This document shows positions 46,332 through 56,842 of a stretch of 64,000 nucleotides of DNA, in pieces. Position 1 is the stretch's first letter; every line of letters begins with the position of its first letter. The DNA lies in NCBI RefSeq assembly GCF_000004195.4, contig NC_030681.2, forward strand, positions 21,716,482-21,780,481, read 5' to 3'. Below the pieces are notes generated by a model that was given only the letters and a program-made list of their open reading frames with translations, did not search any database and was not told the origin of the DNA. The translations under genes and the position numbers were made by a program. This stretch comes from Xenopus tropicalis. Taxonomy: Eukaryota; Chordata; Amphibia; Anura; Pipidae.

Positions 46332-46598
46332 TAGTGATGAGCGAATCTGTCCCGTTTTGCTTCGCCATAAAATTCGTGAAACGGCAAGAAAATCCACGAA
46401 ATGACGGGCACAATTTTTTTGTTGCCCGCGTCTATTTTTTGTCACCCGCGGTTATTTTTGTCGCCCGTGTGTTTTTGACGCGACTGCGACCAATTTTTAC
46501 GCAAGCGCACCCTTTTTTGCTGCACCCGATTTGATTCACAACAAAAAGCTAGTCGCTCCGTGGCGAATTTTCACTAGTTGCTCCGTCGCTCATCACTA
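46332..46598 (+). mobile_element. TAGTGATG hAT-type MITE, decayed TSD
   Basis: Ends TAGTGATGAGCG and CGCTCATCACTA. Flanks GCCATTGA (46324-46331) and GTGATTGA (46599-46606) agree at 6 of 8 bases. The right part has a diverged 'CTAGTCGCTCCGTGGCG' phrase. Confidence 0.85.
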
Positions 46599-46606
46599 GT
46601 GATTGA

Positions 46607-47918
46607 AGGAACTCCTTGTTGTAGGTAATTATATGCTGAGTGCAGTAAGTTCAGTATATAAAATACAGCATTTCTAGAACTATGGACTTTGATATTTTTT
46701 CAGCCCCACTTAACTAAGTTTCTATAAACTATATTTTTTTTAGGATTGGGTTCTCCTTTAATAGGTATCTGCAATTACACTGGAATTCTATTTGTTGGGA
46801 TGGTAAATATTAGTACGTTTATTGGTGTATACAGCCAAGCCAAGTGTGCCTAATGCTTTGCAAACAGAGATTTTTCTGCCTGTTCATCTCAGGAAAATGA
46901 TGTCCACTAAGCATGTTAGGGAAGAGCTAGGAATGGATATCGTTATGGATGCTGCTTCTGGTGATTATAAATGTAGTGATATTTCTCTTTAATCTATATT
47001 GTGCTATACACAGTGCCATGAATCAACTATAACATAATGGCAGTTCTGTTTATTGTATGTCCCTTAACCTTGACTGGAACTATCAATTGTTCAACAGGCT
47101 TAAGGAATAAATAAAAAAAAATAAGCAGGTAATGATCTGACCAACCAGTCTCAACTTTTATTTCACATAAGTAGGTTTACTAATGGAATCAACCCTAAAG
47201 AGTGGGCACCCACAAGTCTTCCAATTAAAGGAACAAATCACCAGCCTGTATGCGCCTCCTCATATGAAAAAAAAAAGCAATTGCAGCTGTCAGAACTGTC
47301 AAGCTCAGCAATACTTACTGAACTACGGACTCCTTGGCATCTATGCCGCACACACAGATAGAAATAGCAGCAGCTGCAGTGATAGATAATATATATTATA
47401 CAGTTTCAGGAGAAATTAGATTATGTTTTTATCAAACGCATGGGGAAATACATCAAGGGTATATGCAATACTTGCATTCTGTGAGATTAGTAGCAACTTA
47501 TATTAAATAGGCTGGTGTATATCTTTGCGGAACATTCTAGCAAAAAATAAATGTTTACTTCTACAAAGGAGATTTGGTTCTGTACAGGGCATGCATCAAC
47601 AAACCTTATGTGACTGAACTCCTGTGATCATTGCTGCAGTGTTTGAAACCATTCATATGTCATGGGCTTTACTCCTAAAGACCTTCTAAAGGACATTGGA
47701 CATGTTGCATCTCCCTAAAACAAAATGTAGACTTAAATATAACGTAAAAAGAAGCAAATATGGCTGTCTTGTCATCAACGTTCATTTATTCTGGCCCAGT
47801 TTATGGCATCGGAATGTTAGTACTGATGGCAAATCAGGAAAGAATTAGGAATTCATTATCTAAATAATACAATATGGGGAATGGGCTTGCCAGTTCTTGG
47901 ACATTCAGTATATGAGGG
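46607..47918. other. Unassigned low-copy stretch
   Basis: 46680-46722 (ATGGACTTTGATATTTTTTC then AGCCCCACTTAACTA) resembles the tail of the LINE at 35505-35548 and may be a very short 5'-truncated copy. Otherwise nothing recognised. Confidence 0.4.
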
Positions 47919-47926
47919 CTCCATAT

Positions 47927-48118
47927 CAGGGGGCGTAACTATAGAGGAACCGGACCCTGCAGCTGGAGGGGGGTCCTGGAACGTAGGGGGCCCAGAAGTG
48001 CCCTAAATAAATGAGCATATTCAATATATCTTGGTAGAACAGGTCAATGTTTTACTAATGTTTTGGGGTTCTAAATTGAATTTGCTGTGGGGCTCAGTAA
48101 AATATAGTTACACCACTG
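47927..48118. mobile_element. hAT-type MITE (CAGKGGCGTAAC ends), TSD ctccatat
   Basis: Ends CAGGGGGCGTAACTATAG and ATAGTTACACCACTG are inverted. CTCCATAT is duplicated exactly at 47919-47926 and 48119-48126. Non-coding, 192 bp. Confidence 0.93.
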
Positions 48119-48169
48119 CTCCATATAATAAATTCCATGCCTAATATGTTATGCTAATACCCCTTGGAC

Positions 48170-48464
48170 CAGTGATCCCCTAACAGTGGCTCGCGAGCCA
48201 CATCTTGCTCACCAACCCCTTTGATGTTACTCCCAGTGGCCTCAAAGTTGGTGCCCATTTTTGAATTTCTGGCTTGCAGGCATGTTTTGTAGGCATAAAG
48301 ACTCCTAAACAGAGCCCCTAGTAGTCTGCCAGTCCACATTGGGCTGCTAATTAACCAATCTGAGTCCTTATTTCCTACTAGGAATGTTTTTGTGCTTGTG
48401 TTGCTCCCCAGCCGTATTTTCATTGAAATGTGGCTCACAGGTAAAAAAAGGTTGGGGATCCCTA
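48170..48464 (+). mobile_element. CAGTGATCCCC hAT-like MITE, near full length
   Basis: Starts CAGTGATCCCCTAACAGTGG and ends AAGGTTGGGGATCCCT. Carries TGTTACTCCCAGTGGCCTCA and GTGCTTGTGTTGCTCCCC, shared with 45416-46240 and, inverted, with 1234-1524. No clear 8-bp duplication. Confidence 0.75.
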
Positions 48465-49204
48465 CATTACACTATAGTTTTAAATCACTTTATAGTTGTA
48501 GAGGTATTTTTGGTGATACCCAGAATCATGTATATCACGAGATGTATAATGCCATTAACAACATGGAGATGAACAAAAGGTTAGGCTATGCATGTGATAT
48601 GCAGTGATAGTGATAGAACATTGCGATGTATAGGGATCACCAAACATAATAGAGATCTCCATATCTAAGCTGGCTAGTTCTTACTAGCCCTATTGATAGT
48701 GTTAAGCATCCACATCATTCTGCTAGAAAATGATTAATGTGTATTAAGGTCTAATTTTGATTTTACTGGTCTTCATACTATTATGCACATTGTACATAAA
48801 ACGAGGAAATCCTAAAACGAGGTGTTTTTGGTGAAACTTTTTCAAGATTAAAGCCCAGTTGTTTAGCAGTGGTAGATAATAATATTGAGACATTTCCTGT
48901 GAATAACATGAATAAACTCGATCAAGTATTTTTTCACCATTGGGATTTTTTTGTTCTTTATAGCACATTTTTTACAAAACATCAGAAATCAGAAAAAAAA
49001 ACTCAATCACAACTAAAATCGTATTGTTCTCTTTATGTTTACAAATTTAACAAAACATTAATGTAGCTTTAATCTTAAAAAAACACCAAGGAAGCTACCA
49101 ATTTTTTTTATTTGAATTTCAAAAACTCAAATTAAAAAAAAAAAAGTTTGTTTTTTCACCGCAGTTTTCTGACATGATCTTGAAATGTAATAAATCTGCC
49201 ACTA
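48465..49204. other. Unassigned AT-rich stretch
   Basis: No gene or repeat recognised. Confidence 0.5.
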
Positions 49205-50783
49205 GGGGGAACATTGATTAAAATTAGACAGGTATTTTTTCTAAAGTTTACAACTTTTGCGTATTTTCTGCAATATTTTCATTAATTTGCGCTACTTTTT
49301 GTACTTTGCAACAATTTGTGCGACAAAATTGTATTTGTCGCGAGTACGAACGTTTTGGATTCATTTAAGCTTTAGTATCGTGACATTCCTTGGGCCAGGT
49401 TGGAGCTGCAGAGTGCCATTGAGCCCTATGGGAGACTTTCCTTGGGCCGGGTTGGAGCTGCAGAGTGCCATTGAGCCCTATGGGAGACTTTCCTTGGGCC
49501 AGGTTGGAGCTGCAGAGTGCCATTGAGCCCTATGGGAGACTTTCCTTGGGCCGGGTTGGAGCAGCAGAGTGCCATTGAGTCCTATGGGAGACTTTCCTTG
49601 GGCCAGGTTGGAGCTGCAGAGTGCCATTGAGCCCTATGGGAGACTTTCCTTGGGCCGGGTTGGAGCAGCAGAGTGCCATTGAGCCCTATGGGAGACTTTC
49701 CTTGGGCCAGGTTGGAGCTGCAGAGTGCCATTGAGCCCTATGGGAGACTTTCCTTGGGCCGGGTTGGAGCTGCAGAGTGCCATTGAGCCCTATGGGAGAC
49801 TTTCCTTGGGCCGGGTTGGAGCTGCAGAGTGCCATTGAGCCCTATGGGAGACTTCCCTTGGGCCGGGTTGGAGCTGCAGAGTGCCATTGAGCCCTATGGG
49901 AGACTTTCCTTGGGCCAGGTTGGAGCTGCAGAGTGCCATTGAGCCCTATGGGAGACTTTCCTTGGACCGGGTTGGAGCTGCAGAGTGCCATTGAGCCCTA
50001 TGGGAGACTTTCCTTGGGCCAGGTTGGAGCTGCAGAGTGCCATTGAGCCCTATGGGAGACTTTCCTTGGGCCGGGTTGGAGCTGCAGAGTGCCATTGAGC
50101 CCTATGGGAGACTTTCCTTGGGCCGGGTTGGAGCTGCAGAGTGCCATTGAGCCCTATGGGAGACTTTCCTTGGGCCAGGTTGGAGCAGCAGAGTGCCATT
50201 GAGCCCTATGGGAGACTTTCCTTGGGCCAGGTTGGAGCTGCAGAGTGCCATTGAGCCCTATGGGAGACTTTCCTTGGGCCAGGTTGGAGCTGCAGAGTGC
50301 CATTCAGCCCTATGGGAGACTTTCCTTGGGCCAGGTTGGAGCTGCAGAGTGCCATTGAGCCCTATGGGAGACTTTCCTTGGGCCGGGTTGGAGCTGCAGA
50401 GTGCCATTGAGCCCTATGGGAGACTTTCCTTGGGCCAGGTTGGAGCTGCAGAGTGCCATTGAGTCCTATGGGAGACTTTCCTTGGGCCGGGTTGGAGCAG
50501 CAGAGTGCCATTGAGCCCTATGGGAGACTTTCCTTGGGCCAGGTTGGAGCTGCAGCGTGCCATTGAATCATATGGGAGGCTTCCAAAATCAATCAGAAAG
50601 GTTTTCCTGCCATTTTCGAACATTCGGATCGCCATTCGCAAATGATCGTTTCAATGTGAAAATTTTGAAACTTTCGGATCGTAAGTACAAAATCTTCGTA
50701 TTCAAACTAATGGAATTTTCGCGACTTTTGCAATCATCAGAACTTATTGGATTTCAGATTTCATACTTTAATGAATGTGCCCC
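49205..50783. mobile_element. GGGG-ended element carrying a 52-bp minisatellite
   Basis: Left end GGGGGAACATTGATTAAAAT and right end TTTAATGAATGTGCCCC are loosely inverted and resemble the ends at 43530, 51238 and 53573. The core array is flanked by CG-rich, symmetric-looking sequence (TTGTCGCGAGTACGAACG on the left; TTTCGGATCGTAAGTAC on the right). Confidence 0.6.
49389..50575. repeat. 52-bp minisatellite, about 23 units
   Basis: The unit runs CTTGGGCCRGGTTGGAGCWG then CAGAGTGCCATTGAGCCCTA then TGGGAGACTTTC, in exact 52-bp steps. Main variants are A/G after GGGCC, T/A in GAGCWGCAG, and GAGCCC/GAGTCC. Long open frames through it on both strands arise because the unit has few stops; they are not genes. 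Confidence 0.97.
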
Positions 50784-50810
50784 TAAGTGTTTTCAAATAA
50801 TACATAATAC

Positions 50811-51044
50811 TAGTGATGAGCGAATCTCGCAAAACTGCCAAAAATCAACGAAATGCATTTTTCGCTCATTTTTTGTTGCACAAGTCTTTTTTGTTTTTTT
50901 GCTGTGACCATTTTGACGCGGGCGTGAATATTTTGGATGCATGATTAATTTTTCCGCGGCGGATTTTCGCTTACGTTTTGGCAATGGCGAAATGCAAAAA
51001 TTTGCAGTGAATCCATTCCTACCAAAAAAAATTGTTTATCACTA
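50811..51044 (+). mobile_element. TAGTGATG hAT-type MITE, TSD cataatac
   Basis: Ends TAGTGATGAGCG and TTTATCACTA; perfect duplication CATAATAC at 50803-50810 and 51045-51052. Confidence 0.93.
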
Positions 51045-51237
51045 CATAATACAAATCCATGCAGAGGTATTCTACCACAAGTGTTCTAACTCCATAATTA
51101 ATATTTGTCAGACATTCTGGTCATTTTTTGATAATATAAATCCGTTTGTATAAATTTGGTATCAATGGCCATTTGTATAAATTCTGCTTTTTTATTTTTT
51201 TTGATAAAGACTTACTTATCAGCATCTTGAGACAATA

Positions 51238-51651
51238 GGGGGGGGGGGCATTTATTAACATTTCGATTTTGAGTTTTTGTTTTTTTTTTTTAAATCAAAA
51301 CTAAACTAATTTCCACCAAAACCATCAATGCCCAGTCATTTATTAAAAGATTTGAATTGAAAAAGCACAAATGAAAACAGACATGGAAAAAATTGTCACC
51401 CAAATACAGGTGTCAAAACCCCCCTGAAAACCTCTAAAACCACAAAGCAAAGAAAGATCTTCCAGTTGTTAAAGGGATGCCTGCCATTGACTTCTATATA
51501 TAGATGGCGTATTTTTTCTTTCAGATTTGTTGCATTTTTGTCACATAATAAATCATGAAAAAATTGTGTTTTTTCTTTAGACAAAATCCCATTTTTGTGC
51601 AAAAAATATGAATCATGATAAAATAAAACATGGCCTTTGGTAAATGACCCC
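51238..51651. mobile_element. GGGGC-ended element without tandem array
   Basis: Left GGGGGCATTTATTAACATTT after a G-tract (51238-51248) and right TTTGGTAAATGACCCC are inverted ends of the GGGGC type. The interior has inverted A/T-rich halves. Confidence 0.6.
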
Positions 51652-51827
51652 AGAAATATTTATGACAATCCAAGAAATAAATAAGGTTCCCTGAGATACA
51701 AAAACCCCCGTCAGCTTCTAGGGTAACTAAACTCATCACCCAGCAATTGATAATTCACTATTAATATATAAATTCACTCTGATATACAGTAATGCACTTG
51801 GCATTATATTCTGATAAACTTAATAGC

Positions 51828-52035
51828 TAGTGATTAGCGAATCTGTTCTGTTTTGCTTCGCCGGAAAATTTGTGAATCTTTGACAGGATTCGCAAAATGG
51901 TGAAAAACTTTTTGTTGCCCGGCCAAATTTTTATGCACCAAATTTTTTTTGCCCATTTTGGGAAATAATCCACCACTGGCAAAATGCGAAAATTCATCGC
52001 TAATCCATGCCTGCAAATTATTTCACCCATCGCTA
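51828..52035 (+). mobile_element. TAGTGATT hAT-type MITE, decayed TSD
   Basis: Ends TAGTGATTAGCGAATCTG and CACCCATCGCTA. Flanks TTAATAGC and TTAATAAT agree at 6 of 8. Confidence 0.85.
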
Positions 52036-52074
52036 TTAATAATTTCAATAATTATTTACATCAACCTTTATGAT

Positions 52075-52347
52075 TAGTGATGAGTGAATCTGTCCAATTT
52101 CACCGAAAAATTCTCAAATGTTTCGAAAGATTTGCAAAATGGCAAGAAATTTGCAAAAAAAATTGTCACGCACAGCATTTCTTTGACATGTGCAACAATG
52201 TTTTTTGATGTGGGAGACAATTTTTTGTCACGTGCAGAATTATTCCGTGGCGAATTTTGTCACCCGTTTCGCTAAATAATCTGCAAATTGTGAAATGTGG
52301 AGATTCGCTGCCAATCCATGCCTGCCGAATTATTTCGCCCATCACTA
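52075..52347 (+). mobile_element. TAGTGATG hAT-type MITE, adjacent to a relative
   Basis: Ends TAGTGATGAGTGAATCTGTC and TTTCGCCCATCACTA. Flanks TTTATGAT (52067-52074) and TTTATAAC (52348-52355) agree at 6 of 8. The right flank is at the same time the left flank of the next element. Confidence 0.88.
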
Positions 52348-52355
52348 TTTATAAC

Positions 52356-52894
52356 TAATGATGCACAAAGTTGTCCTGCTTCACCAAAACTAAACTTAAA
52401 GACTACCAATTGGAGCACTCGCCCAGCACCTGATCTGGGAACTGGCACTTATACTGTAATGTCACCCACTGTGACCTACAGCACTTTTATTTGCCTATTT
52501 GCCAGATAGATTGTAAGCTCTATGGGGCAGGGACCTCCATCCTCTTGTGTCTTTGATTCTTAACTTATTGCAACTGTATTTATCTGTATTTATTGTTATA
52601 CTTTGTATTTATCTATTATTATCTTAATAACCCCCTGTTTGTATTAATCTATTCTACTGTACAGCGCTGAGTACATAAGTAGCACTTTATAAATAAAGAT
52701 ATACATACATACATTCACCAAAAAATAGCAAAATGCATTGATGTCAATGGGTGTTTTTTTCACTGTGAATTTTTCAGCACACAATCCATTGGAGTCTATG
52801 GCCTTTTGCCAAGAGACTTTTCAACACAGAATACATTGGGGTCTGTGGGTAATTTGCCACCATGTTTTTTGTTTGAAAATCTCACTCATCCCTA
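52356..52894 (+). mobile_element. Diverged TAATGATG relative of the hAT-type MITE, split by a retroposon
   Basis: Starts TAATGATGCACAAAGTTGTC and ends AAAATCTCACTCATCCCTA. AATGCATTGATGTCAATGGG lies in the right part. Flanks TTTATAAC and ATTATAAT agree at 6 of 8. The retroposon at 52390-52713 sits inside. Confidence 0.65.
52390..52713 (+). mobile_element. Retroposon (SINE-like) with AATAAA and ATAC tail, 10-bp TSD
   Basis: TTCACCAAAA is duplicated at 52380-52389 and 52714-52723. The insert has GATTGTAAGCTCTATGGGGC (about 52508), ACAGCGCTGAGTACATAAGT (about 52662) and ends TTTATAAATAAAGATATACA followed by a short ATAC repeat. Direct repeats of variable length plus a simple-repeat 3' tail show copying through RNA. 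I recognise the 3' part as a widespread frog repeat but cannot name the family; no clear A/B box is visible in the 5' part. Confidence 0.75.
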
Positions 52895-52902
52895 ATTATA
52901 AT

Positions 52903-53572
52903 CTCTTTACAGATTTCAATTGGTTAGTCCCAAAACAAAGGGATAGTAGTGTCACATTGCACTGTTTAATACACGCAAACACGCTGACCCTTCGGGGCAT
53001 ATTTGTTAAAGAAAGAATGAAAAATTATGATTTTTTTCTTTTTGTACTCACTGCAGTATCTACATTCCCTATGCAATCCTTTGTTTAGAAACAAATGGCA
53101 ATGACATTTATATTATTACAAGAAAAGAATATGAGAAAACTAAGCAAGCTGCAAATGTTGTGTGTGTTTAAATATATATAAAGAGGAAATGGTAAGTAAG
53201 AATACAGAAAAATTACCAGCCATAAAGACCCTGAGCATTCTAACACTGGTTAATGGATTGTGACTGTGCTTTGCTGCCCTTTAACTGCTTTTAAAAATGT
53301 TCAGATACATTAAGGATTCCTTTACTTAAAGAGGCGTCACTGTTTATAAGAGTCGCCGTTACTCGATGGGAGGTTAAGGTGCCATATTCCAATTCAAGCT
53401 GCTGACAGATTTAGACATTGGTTCCATTTAGAATGTGTGCAGTTTATATTATGACATATTCACATGATATTGTAGAATATTAAATACTATACATATTATA
53501 AGCAAGAGGCTATTCCATGATAGCCCTGATTTGTATGCACATTGAAAAACAAGTATATTTGACAGAGTTTAT
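52903..53572. other. Unassigned stretch
   Basis: No feature recognised. Confidence 0.5.
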
Positions 53573-54811
53573 GGGGCACATTTGCTAAAATTAATTCTTT
53601 TTTCTGGGCTTGAAAGTCGTATAAATTCAACATGGTATAAATTCGAATTAAACTCAATCATTGCTGTATTTATAAAATGTCACAATAATGCTTGAATCGT
53701 TCGAACGAAAATTTCGACGTTCATTTCTATGAAAACTCTTTGTTTTTCTCAAACAGGAATTGCTCCAGCAGCCATTTTAGAAGCATGAGCACTTGTGGAA
53801 AACAATAACTTGTTTAAGTTTCACTTGAAACTGGGTCAAACTGAAAATAATGATGGGATTAACTTCCTCTTGAAAAGTGTGAAACTGAAAACAACGAAGG
53901 GGTTACGTTCCCCGTGAACTGGGTGAAACTGAAAACAATGAGGGGGTTAATTTGGCCTTGAACGAGGTGAAACTGAAAAAAACAAGGGGGTTAATTTGTC
54001 CTTGAACTGGGTGAAACTGAAAGCAATGAGGGGGTTAATTTGTCCTTGAACTGGGTGAAACTGAAAGCAATGAGGGGGTTAATTTGTCCTTGAACTGGGT
54101 GAAACTGAAAGCAATGGGGGGGTTAATTTGTCCTTGAACTGGGTGAAAATGAAAGCAATGAGGGGGTTAATTTGTCCTTGAACTGGGTGAAACTGAAAGC
54201 AATGAGGGGGTTAATTTGTCCTTGAACTGGGTGAAACTGAAAGCAATGAGGGGGTTAATTTGTCCTTGAATTGGGTGAAACTGAAAGCAATGAGAAGGTT
54301 AATTTGTCCTTGAACAGGGTGAAACTGAAAACAATGAAGGGCTTAATTTGTCCTTGAACAGGGTGAAACTGAAAGCAATGAGGGGGTTAATTTGTCCTTG
54401 AACTGGGTGAAACTGAAAACAATGAAGGGGTTAATTTGTCCTTGAACAGGGTGAAACTGAAAGCAATGAGGGGGTTAATTTGTCCTTGAACAGGGTGAAA
54501 CTGAAAGCAATGAGGGGGTTAATTTTTCCTTGAACTGGGTGAAACTGAAAACAATGAAGGGGTTAATTTGTCCTTGAACAGGGTGAAACTGAAAGCAATG
54601 AGGGGGTTAATTTTTCCTTGAACTGGGTGAAACTGAAAACAATTAAGGGGTTAATTTGTCCTTGAACAGGGTGAAACTGAAAGCAATGAGGGGGTTAATT
54701 TGTCCTTGAACAGGGTGAAACTGAAAGCAATGAGGGGGTTAATTTTTCCTTGAACTGGGTGAAACTGATGTCAAAGAAAAACTGTTGGATAGGTCAGTTT
54801 GATTGAAGTGG

Positions 54812-54817
54812 TTTATT
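54812..54817 (-). terminator. Polyadenylation signal of the solo LTR
   Basis: AATAAA on the minus strand, about 43 bp before the LTR end, the usual distance for R-U5. Confidence 0.5.
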
Positions 54818-54900
54818 TCACGTGAAAGGAGTAGACAGACAGACGCATTGACGTTGTCCCTACAACATGCTACTCAAAGTTTAAGCATTTAACTACCATC

Positions 54901-54907
54901 ATTTATA
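54901..54907 (-). promoter_or_regulatory. TATA box of the solo LTR
   Basis: TATAAAT on the minus strand, about 85 bp ahead of the AATAAA signal in the reading direction. Function is inferred from position. Confidence 0.5.
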
Positions 54908-55599
54908 CGGTTAAAGTTACACAATACTTTGTTATCTCTTGAACACAGACGAAAGGTGGAGGAGCCCTATAGCCAATAGAACTAAGGCTCCTCTCTGACG
55001 CATGTACAAAGTGTGGAGTGGGCTATTTTCGTTGGAGGCCCCTCCATTAGGCAAAATCAGCATTTCACAGTTTTAACAGAACAACACTTTTAAACAAATT
55101 TAAAACACTCCTAAATTAATTGATATGAACAAGATGGAGTACAGAAAACAAGATGGTTCCTTTTTTCTCTGACACTGAAAACAATGAAGGGGTTAATTTG
55201 TCCTTGAACAGGGTGAAACTGAACGCAATGAGGGGGTTAATTTGTCCTTGAACTGGGTGAAACTGAAAGCAATGAAGGGGTCCTTGAAAATGTGTCAAGG
55301 ACAGGCTGTTAATGACTATTCTATTCCTCTACTATCCTAAGCCTCCAAAGGACTCAATGGTACTTGACAGATCAAACCTTTCGAATTTTTATTTTACTGA
55401 AAAGTTAACTAAACTTTAATAAATGACGAATTATGGGAGTTATTTTTGAAAAACTTGAATTTTTCTGGGAATAATGACAAAAAAAATGAATTCTGGTAAA
55501 AACCCACTTGTAAATCTCTGAAATTATCTAGAAAGACGAAAAAATGTGCCCCTGAGTGTTTATTGTTGGGCTGCTACAATTTATTTTTTTGATGGGAAT

Positions 55600-56000
55600 G
55601 CACAGTAACTTTTTAAAATGTTCCTTAACACCTTTGAGTTTTAGTATGATGTAGAGAGCAATATTGTGAGACAATTTGCAATTGGTCTTCATTTTTTATT
55701 ATTTGTAGTTTTTAAATGATTTCAGATTTTATTCAGCAGCTCCAACTCTCCAGTTCACAGTTTCAGCAGCTTGGGATCCAGGGTGTGGTTTCAATGAAAG
55801 ACTGATATATGAATAAGTACCAAAAAAAGAGTAAAAAAATAACAATAATAAACAATAATCACAAAGCAATAGTTTTTTGGCTCAGGGGGTCAGTGACCCC
55901 TGTTTGAAAGCTGAAAAGAATTAGAAGAAAAAGGTAAATAATTTGAAAACTATAAAATATAAATAATGAAGACCAACTGCAAGGTACTAAGAAGAAGATA
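55600..56000. mobile_element. Decayed MITE with CAATTGGTCTTCATT ends
   Basis: GCAATTGGTCTTCATTTTTT (about 55678) is inverse to AATGAAGACCAACTGC (about 55966-55981). Between are CAGCAGCTCCAACTCTCCAG and GGTCAGTGACCCC. I recognise the combination as a common frog repeat, but outer ends are not clear. Confidence 0.55.
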
Positions 56001-56143
56001 TATCAGTTATTGAGTTAGCAAAGCCTGAAGGATTTCCAGCAGTTGGTTATTTTTCTTATCTTTGTCAAAACTTTTCCTGCCTGTCAGCAAAAATTACCCG
56101 ACAATTTAATGAAGATACCCGTGCCACTTTCCTAAAATGTGTT

Positions 56144-56621
56144 TAGTGATGGGCGAAATGTTTCAGCAGGCATGGATTCGCGAAGAATTTCCGCGTTTCG
56201 CCATTGGCGGATTGTTTCGCAAAACAGATGAAAAAATTTGCCACGGAAAAATTTGCAGCACGTCCAAAAATTGTCACCGCCGTCAAAAAAGAATAGTCGC
56301 GGGCGACAAAAAATAGACACGCGACAAAAGAATAGCCGCGGGCGACAAAAGAATAGCTCTGGGCGATAAAATAATAGCCGCGGGTGACAAAAAAATAGCC
56401 ACGGGCGACAAAAGAATAGTCGCGGGCGTCAAAATAATAGCCGCGAGCAACAAAAAAATAGCCGCGCAACAAAAGAATAGCTGCGGGCGACAAAAGAATA
56501 GCCGTGGGTGACAAAAAAATAGCCATGGGCGACATTTTTTTTGACATGCGACATTTTCGCCGTTTCACGAATCTTTCAAAAGATTCGGCAAAGCTAAATG
56601 GGACAAATTTGCTCATCACTA
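56144..56621 (-). mobile_element. TAGTGATG hAT-type MITE with 19/21-bp internal repeats
   Basis: Ends TAGTGATGGGCGAAATGTTT and TTTGCTCATCACTA. The centre (about 56285-56535) is an array of AATAGCCGCGGGCGACAAAA-type units, about 12 copies. Flanking bases show no clear 8-bp duplication. The 158-codon minus-strand frame is the translated array. Confidence 0.88.
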
Positions 56622-56691
56622 GTTAAGTTCCTTTCTGTTGAATGGAGTTGCTAAGAGCAGCACTGAACACTAACACCCATCTATTGGCATT

Positions 56692-56842
56692 ATGTAATAA
56701 AGGACACTATGTTTGCCCAGGAGCAGTAGCCCATAGCAACCAATGAGCAGAAAGCATTGACTGGTCACCTGTTTAAAAGCAAATATCTTATTGGTTGTTG
56801 TGGGTTACTGCACCTGGGCAAACATAGTGCCTTTTATTACAT
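56692..56842. mobile_element. Foldback MITE (ATGTAATAAAGG ends)
   Basis: Left arm ATGTAATAAAGGACACTATG, TTTGCCCAGGAGCAGTA, AGCAACCAATGAG; the right arm is its inverse with about nine mismatches over 55 bp. The whole 151-bp element folds into one long hairpin. Confidence 0.85.

Larger units (their letters stand above)
54769..55174 (-). mobile_element. Solo LTR of an endogenous retrovirus-like element
   Basis: The 406-bp insert begins TG and ends CA; its terminal six bases TGTCAA and CTGACA are nearly inverse. CTGA is duplicated at 54765-54768 and 55175-55178. On the minus strand the order is start TGTCAGAG, an ATTGGCTAT (inverted CCAAT) box near 54975, a TATAAAT box, an AATAAA signal, end TTCTTTGACA: the order of U3, R and U5. 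No coding region, so recombination between two LTRs has removed the interior. Confidence 0.8.
53800..55285. repeat. 44-bp minisatellite, about 24 units, interrupted at 54769-55174
   Basis: The unit runs TTGAACWGGGTGAAACTGAA then ARCAATGARGGGGTTAATTT then GTCC, in exact 44-bp steps. Variant pairs (CTGGG with AAACAATGAAGG, CAGGG with AAGCAATGAGGG) alternate in blocks, which points to multi-unit duplication. It resumes after the LTR from 55175. Confidence 0.95.
53573..55552. mobile_element. GGGGC-ended element carrying a 44-bp minisatellite and a solo LTR
   Basis: Left end GGGGCACATTTGCTAAAATT and right end AAAAAATGTGCCCC are inverted. Inside are AT-rich arms (for instance TTGAATCGTTCGAACGAAAA on the left), a 44-bp array and a later LTR insertion. 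Same terminal type as 43530, 49205 and 51238. Confidence 0.7.

Noticed and set aside
49257..50641. Long frames in both directions with a repeated Gly-Leu-Ala peptide
   Set aside because: The 52-bp unit lacks stops in several frames. With 52 not divisible by three the peptide changes frame each unit; there is no start context or conservation.
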